Assembly: GCF_024436035.1 (NCBI RefSeq)
Contig: NZ_JANFNG010000003.1
Location: 310,001 to 374,000, forward strand
Direction: 5' to 3'
Source: Streptomyces humicola
Lineage (GTDB): Bacteria > Actinomycetota > Actinomycetes > Streptomycetales > Streptomycetaceae
Length of the DNA: 64,000 nucleotides
How positions within the stretch are numbered: position 1 is the first letter of the stretch; each line of letters begins with the position of its first letter. The translations under genes and the position numbers were made by a program. Below the pieces are notes generated by a model that saw only the letters and a program-made list of their open reading frames with translations, was not told the DNA's origin and did not search any database. Shown one piece after another: positions 1 to 8,992 of this stretch.

Positions 1-359
1 GCCGCGTACGACTCGGCGTCCGCACGCACCTGGTTGGCCGCCCCCTCGGCCAGCTCACGGTGCTGCTCCGCGGCCCGGCGGGCCTCCTCGCGCAGGTCCT
101 TGGCCTCCTCCTCGGCGAGACGGAGGATCTTCTCCACGCGGGCACCGAGACCGGCGTACGACGGCTCGGCGTCGTTGATCTGTGCCTGGGCGTTCTGAGT
201 TTCGAGGTGGAGTTCCTCGATGCGCTTCTCCAGCGCGCTGATCCTGGCCAGGGCGCTGTCACGGTCGGCGACGAGCTTGGTGATGCGGTCGTCCACCTGT
301 CCGCGGTCGTATCCACGCCGCACGAGCTCGAAGCCGAAGGGGGAGGAAGTGTCGCTCAT
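1..359 (-). CDS. filP: FilP, filament-forming coiled-coil cytoskeletal protein (3' part beyond window)
   Basis: The visible N-terminal 119 residues begin MSDTSSPFGFELVRRGYD and contain the DivIVA-like start (GFELVRRGYD, then QVDDRITKL), followed by a charged heptad coiled coil rich in E, A and R. This matches the FilP family of Streptomyces, which forms intermediate-filament-like structures, works with DivIVA and Scy at hyphal tips and supports hyphal rigidity. The gene is truncated by the left window edge, so length and C-terminus cannot be judged. It lies 101 nt downstream of scy in the same orientation, the expected arrangement. The ATG at 357-359 is the only start giving the conserved N-terminus. 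Confidence 0.9.
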   Translation of the reverse strand, partial: MSDTSSPFGFELVRRGYDRGQVDDRITKLVADRDSALARISALEKRIEELHLETQNAQAQINDAEPSYAGLGARVEKILRLAEEEAKDLREEARRAAEQHRELAEGAANQVRADAESYA

Positions 360-460
360 GGGGTTCCTGTCAAAGAGACCGGTGAGGTGATAGAGGGAAT
401 CCTAGGGTGCCGGACGGCGTGTCATCGAGCGGATGTCCGTAAGGTCTGGAGAATGTCCCC

Positions 461-3400
461 TCAATCGAGTGGAGCGTCCTCGGACCGCTTGCCACTCGAA
501 CGAGCGGTTCCGGCGCCGGCGCCCGCCCTGACGGGCCCCGTCTGGTTCGGTACGCCAGGAGCCTTCTTACCTCCACCCGCCGGTGCCTCAAACGACTCCA
601 GCGCCTCCAGGACATCCTGCACCCGGGAGATTTCCGCGTTGATGTCCTCTCGACGGCGCTTGAGTACGTCCAGCTCACGACGACCCTCCTCGACGATCCG
701 TTGCGCCTCCGAGCGCGCCTGGGCCACCGTGCGCTCCGCCGCCCGTTCGGCCTCCGCCCTCTTCTGCTCGGCCTCCTTGAGCAGTCCCTCGGCCTTCTTC
801 ACCGCGGCGATACGGATCCTGCCGGCCTCCGCGGACGCCTCGGCGGACAGCTCGGCCGCCTTCTTCTCCGCCTCCTCGACCAGATTGCGTGCCTTCTCCT
901 CAGCCTCTGTCAACTGCTCGGTGGCGGCTGCCACGAGCTTGTCGACGCGTTCGCCCGCGGACTTCATCGCCTCCGCGGACTCCTTGCGGGCCCGCTCGTG
1001 CAACTCCTCGACCTCGGCCTCCACGCGGGCGCGCAGCTCCTCGGAGCGCTCCCGGATCGCGGTTGCGTCCCGGCGGGCCTCGGCAAGCAACGTGTCGGCG
1101 TCCGCACGGGAACGCTCCACCCGGGAATTGGCCTCCGCCGTCGCCTCACTGACGAGACGTTCGGCCTCGGCGCGCGCCGCGCCGACCATCGCGTCCGCCT
1201 GCTCCTCGGCCGCCGTGGCCTTGCGCACGGCGTCGGCCTGGGCCTCGGCGGCGATGCGCTCGGCCTCCGCCGTCGCCTCGGAGAGCAGCTCGTCGGCCTG
1301 CTGGGCGGCTTCGCTGCGCTTGCGGTCGGCGTCGGCGCGGGCCTCGTCGCGGATCCGGTCGGCCTCGGCCGCCGCGGCCGCGGCGTGCTCCTCCGCGTCG
1401 CGGCGCGTCTGCTCCGCCTCCTGGGCGATGCGTTCGGCGTCCTGGGCCGCGCGGGTGACCCGCTCGTCGGCGTCGGTGCGCAGCCGTCCGGCCTCCTCGG
1501 CCGCGCCCGCGACCAAGTCGTCGGCCTGCTGGGCGGCTTCGCTGCGCTTGCGGTCGGCGTCGGCGCGGGCCTCGTCGCGGATCCGGTCGGCCTCGGCCAT
1601 CGCCTCGGCGACGGTCCGCTCGGCGAGGGCCTTCGCCGCCTCCGCCTCCTCGTGGGCCTCGCGACGGAGGCGCACCGCGTCCTGGCCGGCCCGTTCCCGC
1701 TCGGCGTTGGCGTCCGCGTGCAGCCGGTCGGCCTCTGCGCGGGCTTCGGTGCGGACCCGCTCCGCCGCGTGCTCGGCCGCCGAGCGCAGCCCCGCGATCT
1801 CCTCCTCGGCCTGCTCGTGCAGCCCGGCGACCGCGTCGCGCACCTGCTGTGCCGTCTGCTCGGCCGCGGCCACCAGTTCGGCAGAGCGCTGCTCGGCCTC
1901 GGCGACGAGCCGCTCGGCCTCGGCGCCGGCGTCCTCGACACGCTTACGGGCCGACGCGAGCAGTTCCTCGCTCTGTTCACGCGCACCGGAGCGCTCCTGC
2001 TCGGCCTCGCGCCGGGCGTCCGCCAGCAGCTCCTCGGCCTCACGGCGGCGCCGGGCCGCCTCCTCGCGGGCCGCGGCGAGCGCCTCGGTGGCCTCGGTCT
2101 CCGTCCGTTCCGCGGCGGCGGCCGCCTCCGCCCGCATCCGGTCGGCGGCCTCGCGCGCCTGGCTGCGCAGCTCCTCGGCCTCTGCGGCGGCCTCGCTGCG
2201 CAGCCGCACCGCGACGGACTCGCCCTCGGCACGGGCCTGCGAGGCGTCGGAGGCGGCCTCGGTGCGCAGCCGTTCGGCCTCCGCCTCGGCGTCGGCCTGC
2301 AGTGCGCGGATCCGCTCGGCGGCCTCCGACCTGATCCGGTCGGCCTCCTCGGCCGCCTCCCGGCGCAGCCGTTCGGCCTCGGCCCCCGCCTCGCGGAGCG
2401 TCTCGTCCGCGGCGGTCAGCCGCTGCCTGAGCTCCGAGCGCTGCCGGTCGAGCTCCTCGCGGGCTTCCTCGTGGAGGCGGCGCGCCGCCTCCACGGCGTC
2501 GGTGCGCACCCGCCCGGCGTCGCTCTCCGCCTCCTGCCGGACCTGGCTCGCGGCCTCCTCGGCCTCGGCACGCAGCGACTCGGCCTCGGCGCGGGCCCGT
2601 TCCAGGGCCTCCTCGGCCTGGCGGCGCAGGGCGGAGGCGCGCTCGATCGCCTCGGTGCGCACCCGCTCGGACTCGGTGGTGGCGGACTGCCGCAGCTCGT
2701 CGGCGTCGCCGCGGGCCTTGGTCAGCAGCTCCTCGGCCTTGTTGGCGGCCTCCTCGATCTGCTGCAGCGCCTCGCGGCGCGCCTCGCCGCGGATCCGCTC
2801 GCCCTCGGCGACCGCCTCCGCGCGCAGCTGCTCGGCCTCGCCCCGCAGCCGCCGCGCCTCCTCCTGCAGTTCGACGGTCTTGGCCCGGTACTCCTTGGTG
2901 TCGTCCTTGGCCGCGCCCTTGAGCTGCTCGGCGGTCTCGGCCGCCTCGGCGCGCATCCGTTCGGCCTCGGCTTCCGCCTCGCGGCGGATCCGTTCGGCCT
3001 CTTCGGCGGCGGCCCGGGTTGCGGCCTGGGCGTCCTCGGTCGCCTTGGCGAGGACCTCTTCGGCGCTGCGGGCGGCCTTGGCGAGCTGGGCGGCGGCGTC
3101 CTCCGCGGCGGCGGAGCGCGCGGCCTCTGCGGTCTCGGCGACCAGCCGTTCCGCCTCGGCGCGTGCGTCGTCACGCACCTGTTCGGCCTCGGCCTTGAGG
3201 CCCTCGGCCTCCTTGGTGGCCTCGGCGACCAGGCGAGCGATCTCGGCGCGGGCGGTACGGGTGCGCTGCTCGTTCTCGGCCTCGGCGCCGGAGAGACGCT
3301 TGGCCGCCGTCTCCTCCGCCTCGGCGCGGATCCGTTCGGCCTCGGTGCGGGCCTCGCGCAGCGCGGTCTCGGCATCGGCCAGCGCCGTCTCGGCGCGCCG

Positions 3401-4195
3401 GGTCAGCTCGCCGGCTTCCCGCCTGGCCTCCTCGGACTCCGCGCGGGCGCCGGTGCGCAGCTGGTCGGCGTGGTCGGTGGCCTCCTGGGCCTGCGTGGAG
3501 GCGGCGGTGAGCAGCCGCTCGGCGTCGGTACGGGCGCGCCGCAGGATCGCTTCGGCTTCGGCGCGGGCCTCGGAGGCGGACGACTCCAGCCGTTCGCGGG
3601 CCTGTTCGGTCAGGCGGGCCGCCTCGGCGCGCGCCGCGGCAAGCGCCGCCTCCGCCTCGTTCCGCGACTCGTCGAGCAGCCTGCGGGCCTGGGACTCGGT
3701 GCGGGAGCGCAGCTGCTCGGCCCAGGCGACGTTCTCGTTGACGTGCGACTCGACGGTCGAGCGGCGCTCGGCCAGCTCCTCGTCGAGGCGGCGGCGGCGA
3801 GCGACCGCCTCCTCGTGCCACTGGGCTTCGAGCTGGGACTGGCGCTCGGCCTGCTCCTGGAGCATCCGCTGGGTCTTGGCGCGGGCCTCGCGCAGCTCGC
3901 GTTCGGCGTCGGCGCGCAGCTGGTCGGCCTGGATCTGGGCGTTGCGCAGCAGCTGCTCGGCCTGGTGGCTGATGTTCTCGTAACCACGCGGCTGGGTGAT
4001 TCGGCGGCGCGCCTCGTGCAGCTTGGCGCGCAACACCTCCACCTGGTAGCCCAGGTCGTCTGCGTGGTCGACGGCCTTGTCCCGCTCTTTCCGAAGCCGT
4101 TCCATCTCGGCCTCGAACTGCGAGAGGTGGTCGTCAGCCTCGTAGCCGTCGTAGCCCCGCACTCCGCGGTCCCATCCGTCTCCTGGACTGCTCAC
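461..4195 (-). CDS. scy: Scy, giant coiled-coil polarisome scaffold protein
   Basis: A 1244-residue protein made almost wholly of A/E/R-rich coiled coil in repeating blocks of the type AEAERL-RxEAxxxA, with a short N-terminal globular start (DHLSQFEAEMERLRKE) and a low-complexity C-terminal tail (GGGKKAPGVP...). Scy organises the apical polarity complex of Streptomyces with DivIVA and FilP, determining where new tips form. The length is close to the roughly 1300 residues I recall for S. coelicolor Scy. The start is uncertain: GTG at 4195 is the furthest upstream, but GTG at 4162 (VRGYDGYE...) aligns better with the family N-terminus and has an AGGAG 17 nt before it. Long reading frames on the opposite strand are composition artefacts. 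Confidence 0.92.
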   Translation of the reverse strand: MSSPGDGWDRGVRGYDGYEADDHLSQFEAEMERLRKERDKAVDHADDLGYQVEVLRAKLHEARRRITQPRGYENISHQAEQLLRNAQIQADQLRADAERELREARAKTQRMLQEQAERQSQLEAQWHEEAVARRRRLDEELAERRSTVESHVNENVAWAEQLRSRTESQARRLLDESRNEAEAALAAARAEAARLTEQARERLESSASEARAEAEAILRRARTDAERLLTAASTQAQEATDHADQLRTGARAESEEARREAGELTRRAETALADAETALREARTEAERIRAEAEETAAKRLSGAEAENEQRTRTARAEIARLVAEATKEAEGLKAEAEQVRDDARAEAERLVAETAEAARSAAAEDAAAQLAKAARSAEEVLAKATEDAQAATRAAAEEAERIRREAEAEAERMRAEAAETAEQLKGAAKDDTKEYRAKTVELQEEARRLRGEAEQLRAEAVAEGERIRGEARREALQQIEEAANKAEELLTKARGDADELRQSATTESERVRTEAIERASALRRQAEEALERARAEAESLRAEAEEAASQVRQEAESDAGRVRTDAVEAARRLHEEAREELDRQRSELRQRLTAADETLREAGAEAERLRREAAEEADRIRSEAAERIRALQADAEAEAERLRTEAASDASQARAEGESVAVRLRSEAAAEAEELRSQAREAADRMRAEAAAAAERTETEATEALAAAREEAARRRREAEELLADARREAEQERSGAREQSEELLASARKRVEDAGAEAERLVAEAEQRSAELVAAAEQTAQQVRDAVAGLHEQAEEEIAGLRSAAEHAAERVRTEARAEADRLHADANAERERAGQDAVRLRREAHEEAEAAKALAERTVAEAMAEADRIRDEARADADRKRSEAAQQADDLVAGAAEEAGRLRTDADERVTRAAQDAERIAQEAEQTRRDAEEHAAAAAAEADRIRDEARADADRKRSEAAQQADELLSEATAEAERIAAEAQADAVRKATAAEEQADAMVGAARAEAERLVSEATAEANSRVERSRADADTLLAEARRDATAIRERSEELRARVEAEVEELHERARKESAEAMKSAGERVDKLVAAATEQLTEAEEKARNLVEEAEKKAAELSAEASAEAGRIRIAAVKKAEGLLKEAEQKRAEAERAAERTVAQARSEAQRIVEEGRRELDVLKRRREDINAEISRVQDVLEALESFEAPAGGGKKAPGVPNQTGPVRAGAGAGTARSSGKRSEDAPLD
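1290..1598 (-). repeat. 81-nt perfect direct repeat inside scy (1290-1370 and 1518-1598)
   Basis: Positions 1290-1370 and 1518-1598 are identical over 81 nt, offset by 228 nt (76 codons). They encode the same stretch (ADRIRDEARADADRKR...), around residues 866-892 and 942-968 of Scy. Other Scy blocks are similar only at protein level, so exact nucleotide identity suggests a recent internal duplication or gene conversion. Confidence 0.9.
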
Positions 4196-4376
4196 CCGCC
4201 AACCGGGTGAGCTCTCGGGTGAACATAGCCATTCCGGAGAATGGTGTCAGATCCACACCGCGGATCGGGCCCGTACCCCGTTTCGTCCCCGTGCCCATCC
4301 TGCGACCGTCTCCCCGGTCGGCCTGGACAACTGTACCGGGGAGCGGCCGACTGGTCAGGAGTCTTAAGGCACCCGG

Positions 4377-4805
4377 TCAGTGGTCCTCGGCCGCTGTGAC
4401 CAGCTCGGTGAGGACTCCGTGGCAGTCCTTGGGGTGGAGGAAGGTGATGCGGGAGCCCATGGATCCGCGGCGGGGCTCGTCGTAGAGCACGCGGACCCCC
4501 TTCGAACGGATGTCCGCGGCTGCACCGTCGACGTCCGCGGTGCCGAAGGCGATGTGGTGGACGCCCTCGCCGTTCTTGGCCAGCCACTTGCCGACCGCGG
4601 AGTCCTCGCGGGTCGGCTCCAGCAGCTGGAGGTAGGAGGCGCCGCCGTCCGAGGTCTCGTTGATCTTGAGCATGGCCTCGCGTACGCCCTGCTCCTCGTT
4701 GACCTCGGTGTGGAACACCTCGAAGCCGTACGTGGCACGGTAGAACTCAACAGTTTTGTCGAGGTCGAAACAGGCGATCCCGATGTGGTCGATGCGCGTC
4801 AGCAT
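4377..4805 (-). CDS. mce: Methylmalonyl-CoA epimerase
   Basis: A 142-residue vicinal-oxygen-chelate (glyoxalase fold) protein. It interconverts (2R)- and (2S)-methylmalonyl-CoA in the cytoplasm, linking propionyl-CoA carboxylation to the B12-dependent mutase. The four expected metal ligands are present: H7 (RIDHIG), Q60 (YLQLLEP), H84 (VHHIAF) and E134 (LTEL), matching His12/Gln65/His91/Glu141 of the Propionibacterium enzyme. The length is typical. The gene is divergent from the thiolase at 4946, and meaB follows that, so the neighbourhood concerns acyl-CoA and methylmalonyl-CoA metabolism. The C-terminus is complete (TAAEDH). The gap to the scy start is 181 nt. Confidence 0.95.
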   Translation of the reverse strand: MLTRIDHIGIACFDLDKTVEFYRATYGFEVFHTEVNEEQGVREAMLKINETSDGGASYLQLLEPTREDSAVGKWLAKNGEGVHHIAFGTADVDGAAADIRSKGVRVLYDEPRRGSMGSRITFLHPKDCHGVLTELVTAAEDH

Positions 4806-4903
4806 GGTTCAAGTGCACCGCTCACATGCATGGTCACGCAACGTGCGCGCGATCACATGTCGCAGCCGGTGACCGGAAGCCGTACCCGTCAGTACATTGG
4901 CCC

Positions 4904-4917
4904 TTAACCCTCGTTAA
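4904..4917. promoter_or_regulatory. Inverted repeat in mce/thiolase divergent promoter region
   Basis: TTAAC-CCTC-GTTAA (5-4-5) lies 29 nt before the thiolase ATG, in the 140-nt divergent region shared with mce. A site this close to the start could be a repressor operator. The short arms make it only suggestive, and no matching regulator can be named. Confidence 0.3.
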
Positions 4918-4945
4918 CCTCCTCCCTTCGCAAAGGGGCCGCGCC

Positions 4946-6163
4946 ATGACCAGTCAGGCCAGTCAGGCTGAGAAGTCCGTGATCGTTGCAGGCGCCCGGA
5001 CGCCGATGGGCCGCCTGCTCGGCGCTCTGCGCACGTTCTCCGGTGCGGATCTGGGCGGGTTCGCCATCAAGGCGGCGCTGGACCGCGCAGGCATCGGCGG
5101 CGACCAGGTGCAGTACGTGATCATGGGCCAGGTGCTGCAGGCGGGCGCCGGCCAGATCCCGGCCCGTCAGGCCGCGGTCAAGGCCGGTATCCCGATGAAC
5201 GTCCCGGCGCTCACCGTCAACAAGGTCTGCCTCTCCGGGCTCGACGCGATCGCGCTGGCCGACCAGCTGATCCGGGCCGGCGAGTTCGACATCGTCGTCG
5301 CGGGCGGCCAGGAGTCCATGACCAACGCGCCGCACCTGCTGCCGAAGTCCCGTGAGGGGTTCAAGTACGGCGCCGTGGAGATGCTCGACGCGATGGCCTA
5401 CGACGGCCTCACCGACGCGTTCGAGAACGTCGCAATGGGCGAGTCGACCGAGAAGCACAACACCCGCCTCGGCATCGGCCGCGCGGAGCAGGACGAGTTC
5501 GCGGCCCTGTCCCACCAGCGGGCCGCGGCCGCGCAGAAGAACGGCATCTTCGACGCGGAGATCACGCCGGTCGAGATCCCGCAGCGCAAGGGCGAGCCGG
5601 TGGTCTGCAGCAAGGACGAAGGCATCCGGGCGGAGACGACGGCCGAGTCGCTGGGCAAGCTGCGGCCCGCGTTCGCCAAGGACGGCACGATCACCGCCGG
5701 CACCTCCTCGCAGATCTCCGACGGCGCGGCGGCCGTGGTCGTGATGAGCAAGCGGCGGGCCGAGGAACTGGGCCTGGAGTGGATCGCGGAGATCGGTGCG
5801 CACGGGAACGTGGCGGGTCCGGACAACTCGCTGCAGTCGCAGCCGTCCAACGCGATCAAGCACGCGCTGAAGAAGGAGGGGCTGACCGTCGACGACCTCG
5901 ACCTGATCGAGATCAACGAGGCGTTCGCGGCGGTCGCCGTGCAGTCCATGAAGGACCTTGGTGTGACCCCCGAAAGGGTGAACGTCAACGGCGGCGCGAT
6001 CGCACTGGGTCACCCGATCGGGATGTCCGGGGCGCGGCTGGCGCTGCACCTCGCCCTGGAGCTGAAGCGCCGCGGCGGCGGCGTCGGTGCGGCTGCCCTG
6101 TGCGGCGGCGGCGGCCAGGGCGACGCGCTGATCCTTCGCGTCCCCGGAAACCAGGGCGCCTGA
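4946..6163 (+). CDS. Acetyl-CoA C-acetyltransferase (thiolase)
   Basis: A 405-residue thiolase with all three catalytic residues: the nucleophile C95 (NKVCLSG), H356 ([10 protein letters not shown]) and the acid/base C386 (ALCGGGGQG), plus the NEAFA motif at 324-328. The enzyme condenses two acetyl-CoA to acetoacetyl-CoA or runs in the degradative direction, and feeds the ethylmalonyl-CoA or beta-oxidation routes. The ATG at 4946 is chosen because AAAGGGGCC lies just upstream and the protein then starts at the family N-terminus; an upstream in-frame start at 4826 would add 40 unconserved residues. It is divergent from mce and followed by a strong hairpin and then meaB. Confidence 0.93.
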   Translation: MTSQASQAEKSVIVAGARTPMGRLLGALRTFSGADLGGFAIKAALDRAGIGGDQVQYVIMGQVLQAGAGQIPARQAAVKAGIPMNVPALTVNKVCLSGLDAIALADQLIRAGEFDIVVAGGQESMTNAPHLLPKSREGFKYGAVEMLDAMAYDGLTDAFENVAMGESTEKHNTRLGIGRAEQDEFAALSHQRAAAAQKNGIFDAEITPVEIPQRKGEPVVCSKDEGIRAETTAESLGKLRPAFAKDGTITAGTSSQISDGAAAVVVMSKRRAEELGLEWIAEIGAHGNVAGPDNSLQSQPSNAIKHALKKEGLTVDDLDLIEINEAFAAVAVQSMKDLGVTPERVNVNGGAIALGHPIGMSGARLALHLALELKRRGGGVGAAALCGGGGQGDALILRVPGNQGA

Positions 6164-6211
6164 CGGGGTCTGACGGCACCTGACGCCGCAGGTCCCGGGC
6201 ACGGGGAGAAT

Positions 6212-6235
6212 CGGGGGCCGGGTGCCCGGCCCCCG
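6212..6235 (+). terminator. Hairpin between thiolase gene and meaB
   Basis: CGGGGGCCGGG (6212-6222) and CCCGGCCCCCG (6225-6235) form a perfect 11-bp stem with no U-tract, 28 nt before the meaB start. It is probably a thiolase terminator or a read-through attenuator for meaB. Confidence 0.6.
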
Positions 6236-6262
6236 TACGAACGAAGTGAGGAGCACAGCACG

Positions 6263-7243
6263 GTGGACGTCCAAGGGTTGGTCGCGCAGGCCCGGGAGGG
6301 CCGGCCCCGTGCCGTGGCCCGCTTGATCTCGCTCGTCGAGGGGGCGTCGCCGCAGCTGCGCGAGGTCATGGCCACCCTGGCCCCGCTCACCGGCGGTGCC
6401 TACGTCGTCGGCCTCACCGGTTCGCCGGGCGTGGGGAAATCGACCTCGACGTCGGCCCTCGTCACGGCGTACCGCAAGCGCGGCAAGCGCGTGGGCGTGC
6501 TCGCGGTCGACCCCTCGTCGCCGTTCTCGGGCGGGGCGCTGCTCGGGGACCGGGTGCGGATGTCGGAGCACGCCTCCGACCCCGGCGTCTACATCCGGTC
6601 CATGGCCACCCGAGGCCATCTGGGCGGACTCGCGTGGGCCGCGCCGCAGGCGATCCGCGTGCTCGACGCAGCGGGCTGCGAGGTGATCCTCGTGGAGACC
6701 GTCGGTGTCGGGCAGTCGGAGGTGGAGATCGCCGCGCAGGCCGACACCTCGGTGGTGCTGCTGGCACCGGGCATGGGCGACGGGATTCAGGCGGCGAAGG
6801 CCGGGATCCTGGAGATCGGCGACGTGTACGTGGTCAACAAGGCGGACCGGGACGGCGCCGACGCGACGGCCCGCGAGCTCAACCACATGCTGGGGCTCGG
6901 CGAGTCCCGCGCCCCGGGCGACTGGCGTCCGCCGATCGTCAAGACGGTCGCGGCGCGCGCCGAGGGCATCGACGAGGTGGTCGAGGCGCTGGAGAAGCAC
7001 CGCGCGTGGATGGAGGAGCGTGGCGTGCTCGCCGAACGGCGGCTGCGCCGGGCCGCGCTGGAGGTGGAGCACATCGCCGTGACGGCGCTGCGTGAGCGCA
7101 TAGGTGACCTCAGCGGCGACCAGCACCTCGACGCGCTGGCCGAGCGCATCGTCGCCGGTGCGCTCGACCCCTACGCGGCTGCCGACGAGCTGATCGCCGG
7201 TCTGACCGGTGACCAGGGCCCGGGAGCCCGCCGGCCCGCCTAG
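6263..7243 (+). CDS. meaB: MeaB/ArgK-type G3E GTPase, methylmalonyl-CoA mutase chaperone
   Basis: A 326-residue SIMIBI-class GTPase with the P-loop GSPGVGKS at residues 53-60, the AVDPSSPFSGGALLGDRVRM region, the ETVGVGQSE motif and the NKAD base-recognition motif. MeaB proteins gate delivery of adenosylcobalamin to methylmalonyl-CoA mutase and guard the enzyme against inactivation. It could equally serve the isobutyryl-CoA mutase encoded at 10.8 kb. The GTG start at 6263 follows GTGAGGAG. The stop overlaps the end of the convergent MarR gene by 4 nt. The length is normal for the family. Confidence 0.93.
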   Translation: MDVQGLVAQAREGRPRAVARLISLVEGASPQLREVMATLAPLTGGAYVVGLTGSPGVGKSTSTSALVTAYRKRGKRVGVLAVDPSSPFSGGALLGDRVRMSEHASDPGVYIRSMATRGHLGGLAWAAPQAIRVLDAAGCEVILVETVGVGQSEVEIAAQADTSVVLLAPGMGDGIQAAKAGILEIGDVYVVNKADRDGADATARELNHMLGLGESRAPGDWRPPIVKTVAARAEGIDEVVEALEKHRAWMEERGVLAERRLRRAALEVEHIAVTALRERIGDLSGDQHLDALAERIVAGALDPYAAADELIAGLTGDQGPGARRPA

Positions 7244-7716
7244 CTCTGGACCCGCACGGTGCGCAGGTGCTTGGCCACCGGGGCCAGCGCCTGCTGGAGC
7301 GCGTCGAGCTCATTGGGTGACAGCAGGTCGATGAAATGTTCGCGCACGGACGCGACGTGGTGCGGTGCGACCTTCTTCATCGTGTCCCAACCGTGGTCGG
7401 TGAGGACGGCGAACAGGCCGCGCCGGTCCGACTCGCAGTTCTCACGACGGACCAGGCCCGCGTTCTCCATGCGCGTGATCTGGTGGGAGAGCCGGCTCTT
7501 GGACTGCAGCGTGGCGCGGGCGAGATCGCTCATCCGCATCCGGTGGTCGTCGGCCTCGGAGAGGTTGACGAGGATCTCGTAGTCGTTGTTGGTCAGTCCG
7601 AACGGCTGCAGATCCCGTTCGGTCTGATAGGTCAACAGCCGGCACACCTCCAAGTGAGTGCGCCATGCCTGCTGCTCGGTGTCGGTGAGCCAGCGGACGC
7701 CGTTCTCGGTCTCCAT
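7240..7716 (-). CDS. MarR-family transcriptional regulator
   Basis: A 158-residue winged-helix MarR protein. The central region has the LTNNDYEILVNLSEA helix, the recognition helix area (QSKSRLSHQITRME) and the wing (RRENCESDRRG). Such proteins bind short palindromes as dimers and are released by small aromatic or acyl ligands. The upstream region carries a matching inverted repeat (7755-7777), suggesting autoregulation. It is convergent with meaB, ends overlapping by 4 nt. The regulated pathway cannot be read from the sequence. Confidence 0.9.
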   Translation of the reverse strand: METENGVRWLTDTEQQAWRTHLEVCRLLTYQTERDLQPFGLTNNDYEILVNLSEADDHRMRMSDLARATLQSKSRLSHQITRMENAGLVRRENCESDRRGLFAVLTDHGWDTMKKVAPHHVASVREHFIDLLSPNELDALQQALAPVAKHLRTVRVQS

Positions 7717-7733
7717 GGGGGGATTCTACCTAA

Positions 7734-7777
7734 AGTGTTGAAAAACGGACTAGTAACACTATTGTGCCACTAGTGTT
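7734..7777. promoter_or_regulatory. Probable MarR operator
   Basis: AACACTA-N9-TAGTGTT (7755-7777) is a perfect 7-bp inverted repeat. A further AGTGTT at 7734-7739 pairs with the same AACACT arm across 15 nt. The cluster sits 18-61 nt upstream of the marR ATG (7716) in an AT-richer patch and fits autorepression. Confidence 0.6.
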
Positions 7778-7870
7778 CGACGGCTCCCTGAAGGCTACCG
7801 TGTGAAGTGCTCGCGTCACAGTGCGTCGGAGATCGGTGACTCCGGGGGGTCGGCCGCGCCTTCCGCGCCG

Positions 7871-8656
7871 TTACACCGACGCCCGCTCACCGGCGGCCTG
7901 CTCCCCGGCGGCCCGCTCCACCTCGAGCAGCGAAGCACCCCGTCGCTCCGCCTCGAACGCCGCCGCCCCGCCGCGCAGCCCGAACAACCGCTTGGCGAGC
8001 AGGATGTAGAGCACCGCGAGGACATTGAGCACCAGCGTGCCGATTTTGAGGTAGCTGACCTTCTCGGTGAGCTCGTAGATCTCCAGCGGCAGGAAGGCGG
8101 CGGTCGCCACCACCGTCAGATACTCCGCCCAGCGCTTGGCGAGCCACAGACCGACGCCCTCGATCCCCTCGATCACCGCGTATCCCAGCAGCGCGCCGGC
8201 CACGATCAGCAGCGTGGAGTGCTTGTACTGGAAGGTCTTCTGGATGGTGTCGACGACGGGGGAGTGATCGAGGTCGTAGTGGAAGTGCTCGGCGACCGGA
8301 CGGAAGGCCGTCAGGTCGTTGGAGAACAGCTGGCGCACTGCGTCCTGCGAGTTGCTGAACTTCCACACCGCCACCGCGGCCAGGGCGATGAACACGAAGC
8401 GCAGCACGCGCTCGACGGCGAGCACCCGCAGGATGAACAGATCGCGCAGCGCCCGTCCCCGCGGCACCGGCGGCGCGTCTCCCGCCGGTCCGCGAGCCTG
8501 CGGTTCGCCCAGCGCGAAGTCGCCGCAGCGCAGGCACTGCCAGGCGTCCCCGAGCGCCGTCTGCGCGTGCAGACGCTCGCGCAGATGCTGCTCGCTCGGC
8601 GCGTACGTGACATGGCCGCGCCGGGCGCAGGTCCGTCGGTTCCAGTCCAGCTTCAT
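7871..8656 (-). CDS. DUF2127 family membrane protein with N-terminal zinc-ribbon-like motif
   Basis: A 261-residue membrane protein. The cytoplasmic N-terminus carries C10-X4-H15 and C41-X2-C44 (CLRCGD), a plausible zinc site. About four hydrophobic segments follow: roughly residues 85-98, 148-166, 180-195 and 205-221. The order and the FxYxxxSxLLIVAG...YAVIEGIEGVGLWLAKRWAEY region match DUF2127 proteins, whose function is unknown. The C-terminal tail is charged and Ala/Glu-rich. It has its own promoter region and no obvious operon partner. Confidence 0.8.
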   Translation of the reverse strand: MKLDWNRRTCARRGHVTYAPSEQHLRERLHAQTALGDAWQCLRCGDFALGEPQARGPAGDAPPVPRGRALRDLFILRVLAVERVLRFVFIALAAVAVWKFSNSQDAVRQLFSNDLTAFRPVAEHFHYDLDHSPVVDTIQKTFQYKHSTLLIVAGALLGYAVIEGIEGVGLWLAKRWAEYLTVVATAAFLPLEIYELTEKVSYLKIGTLVLNVLAVLYILLAKRLFGLRGGAAAFEAERRGASLLEVERAAGEQAAGERASV

Positions 8657-8699
8657 CGTCGTCCCCCGTGGTCAAGGCCGATCACATCAACCATCGATG

Positions 8700-8887
8700 C
8701 TAGGCCCTGCCCGGGCGATTTTCGTGGGCCCGCGACGCCTACGGCGAGGTCAGCCGCTGCCGCGGCGGGCGCACCTCGCTGCGGTGCCGGGCTCGCCCAC
8801 CACGCCGCGCCGGCACTGCCCTCGGCGGGGGTAGCCCTGCACCCGACGAGCGGGCTGATCCGCGAAGATCGCCCGGACAGGGCCTCG
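8700..8887. repeat. Nested palindromic element in 336-nt intergenic region
   Basis: The 8657-8992 gap has no credible gene. Its outer arms 8700-8724 and 8863-8887 are inverted copies matching at 22 of 25 positions (core AGGCCCTG, CCGGGCGAT). Inside are GCGAGGT/ACCTCGC (8744-8750 and 8773-8779) and GTGCCGG/CCGGCAC (8784-8790 and 8810-8816). Possibilities are a REP- or MITE-like element, a bidirectional terminator, or a structured RNA. Confidence 0.6.
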
Positions 8888-8992
8888 TGGTGACCACCGA
8901 CACACCGCCCCGCGCCGAGGGACCGGTGCAGGACTGGGACAATGGCAGGAATTGTGCGCCGTGAAACTCCCCGTGACGATTGAGGACCCCTC

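Noticed and set aside
60-4210. Two very long plus-strand reading frames (1307 and 1169 codons) opposite scy
   Set aside because: They are low-complexity Ser/Arg/Ala or Gly/Leu sequences produced by the GC-biased repetitive codons of scy on the other strand; no domain or ribosome site supports them.
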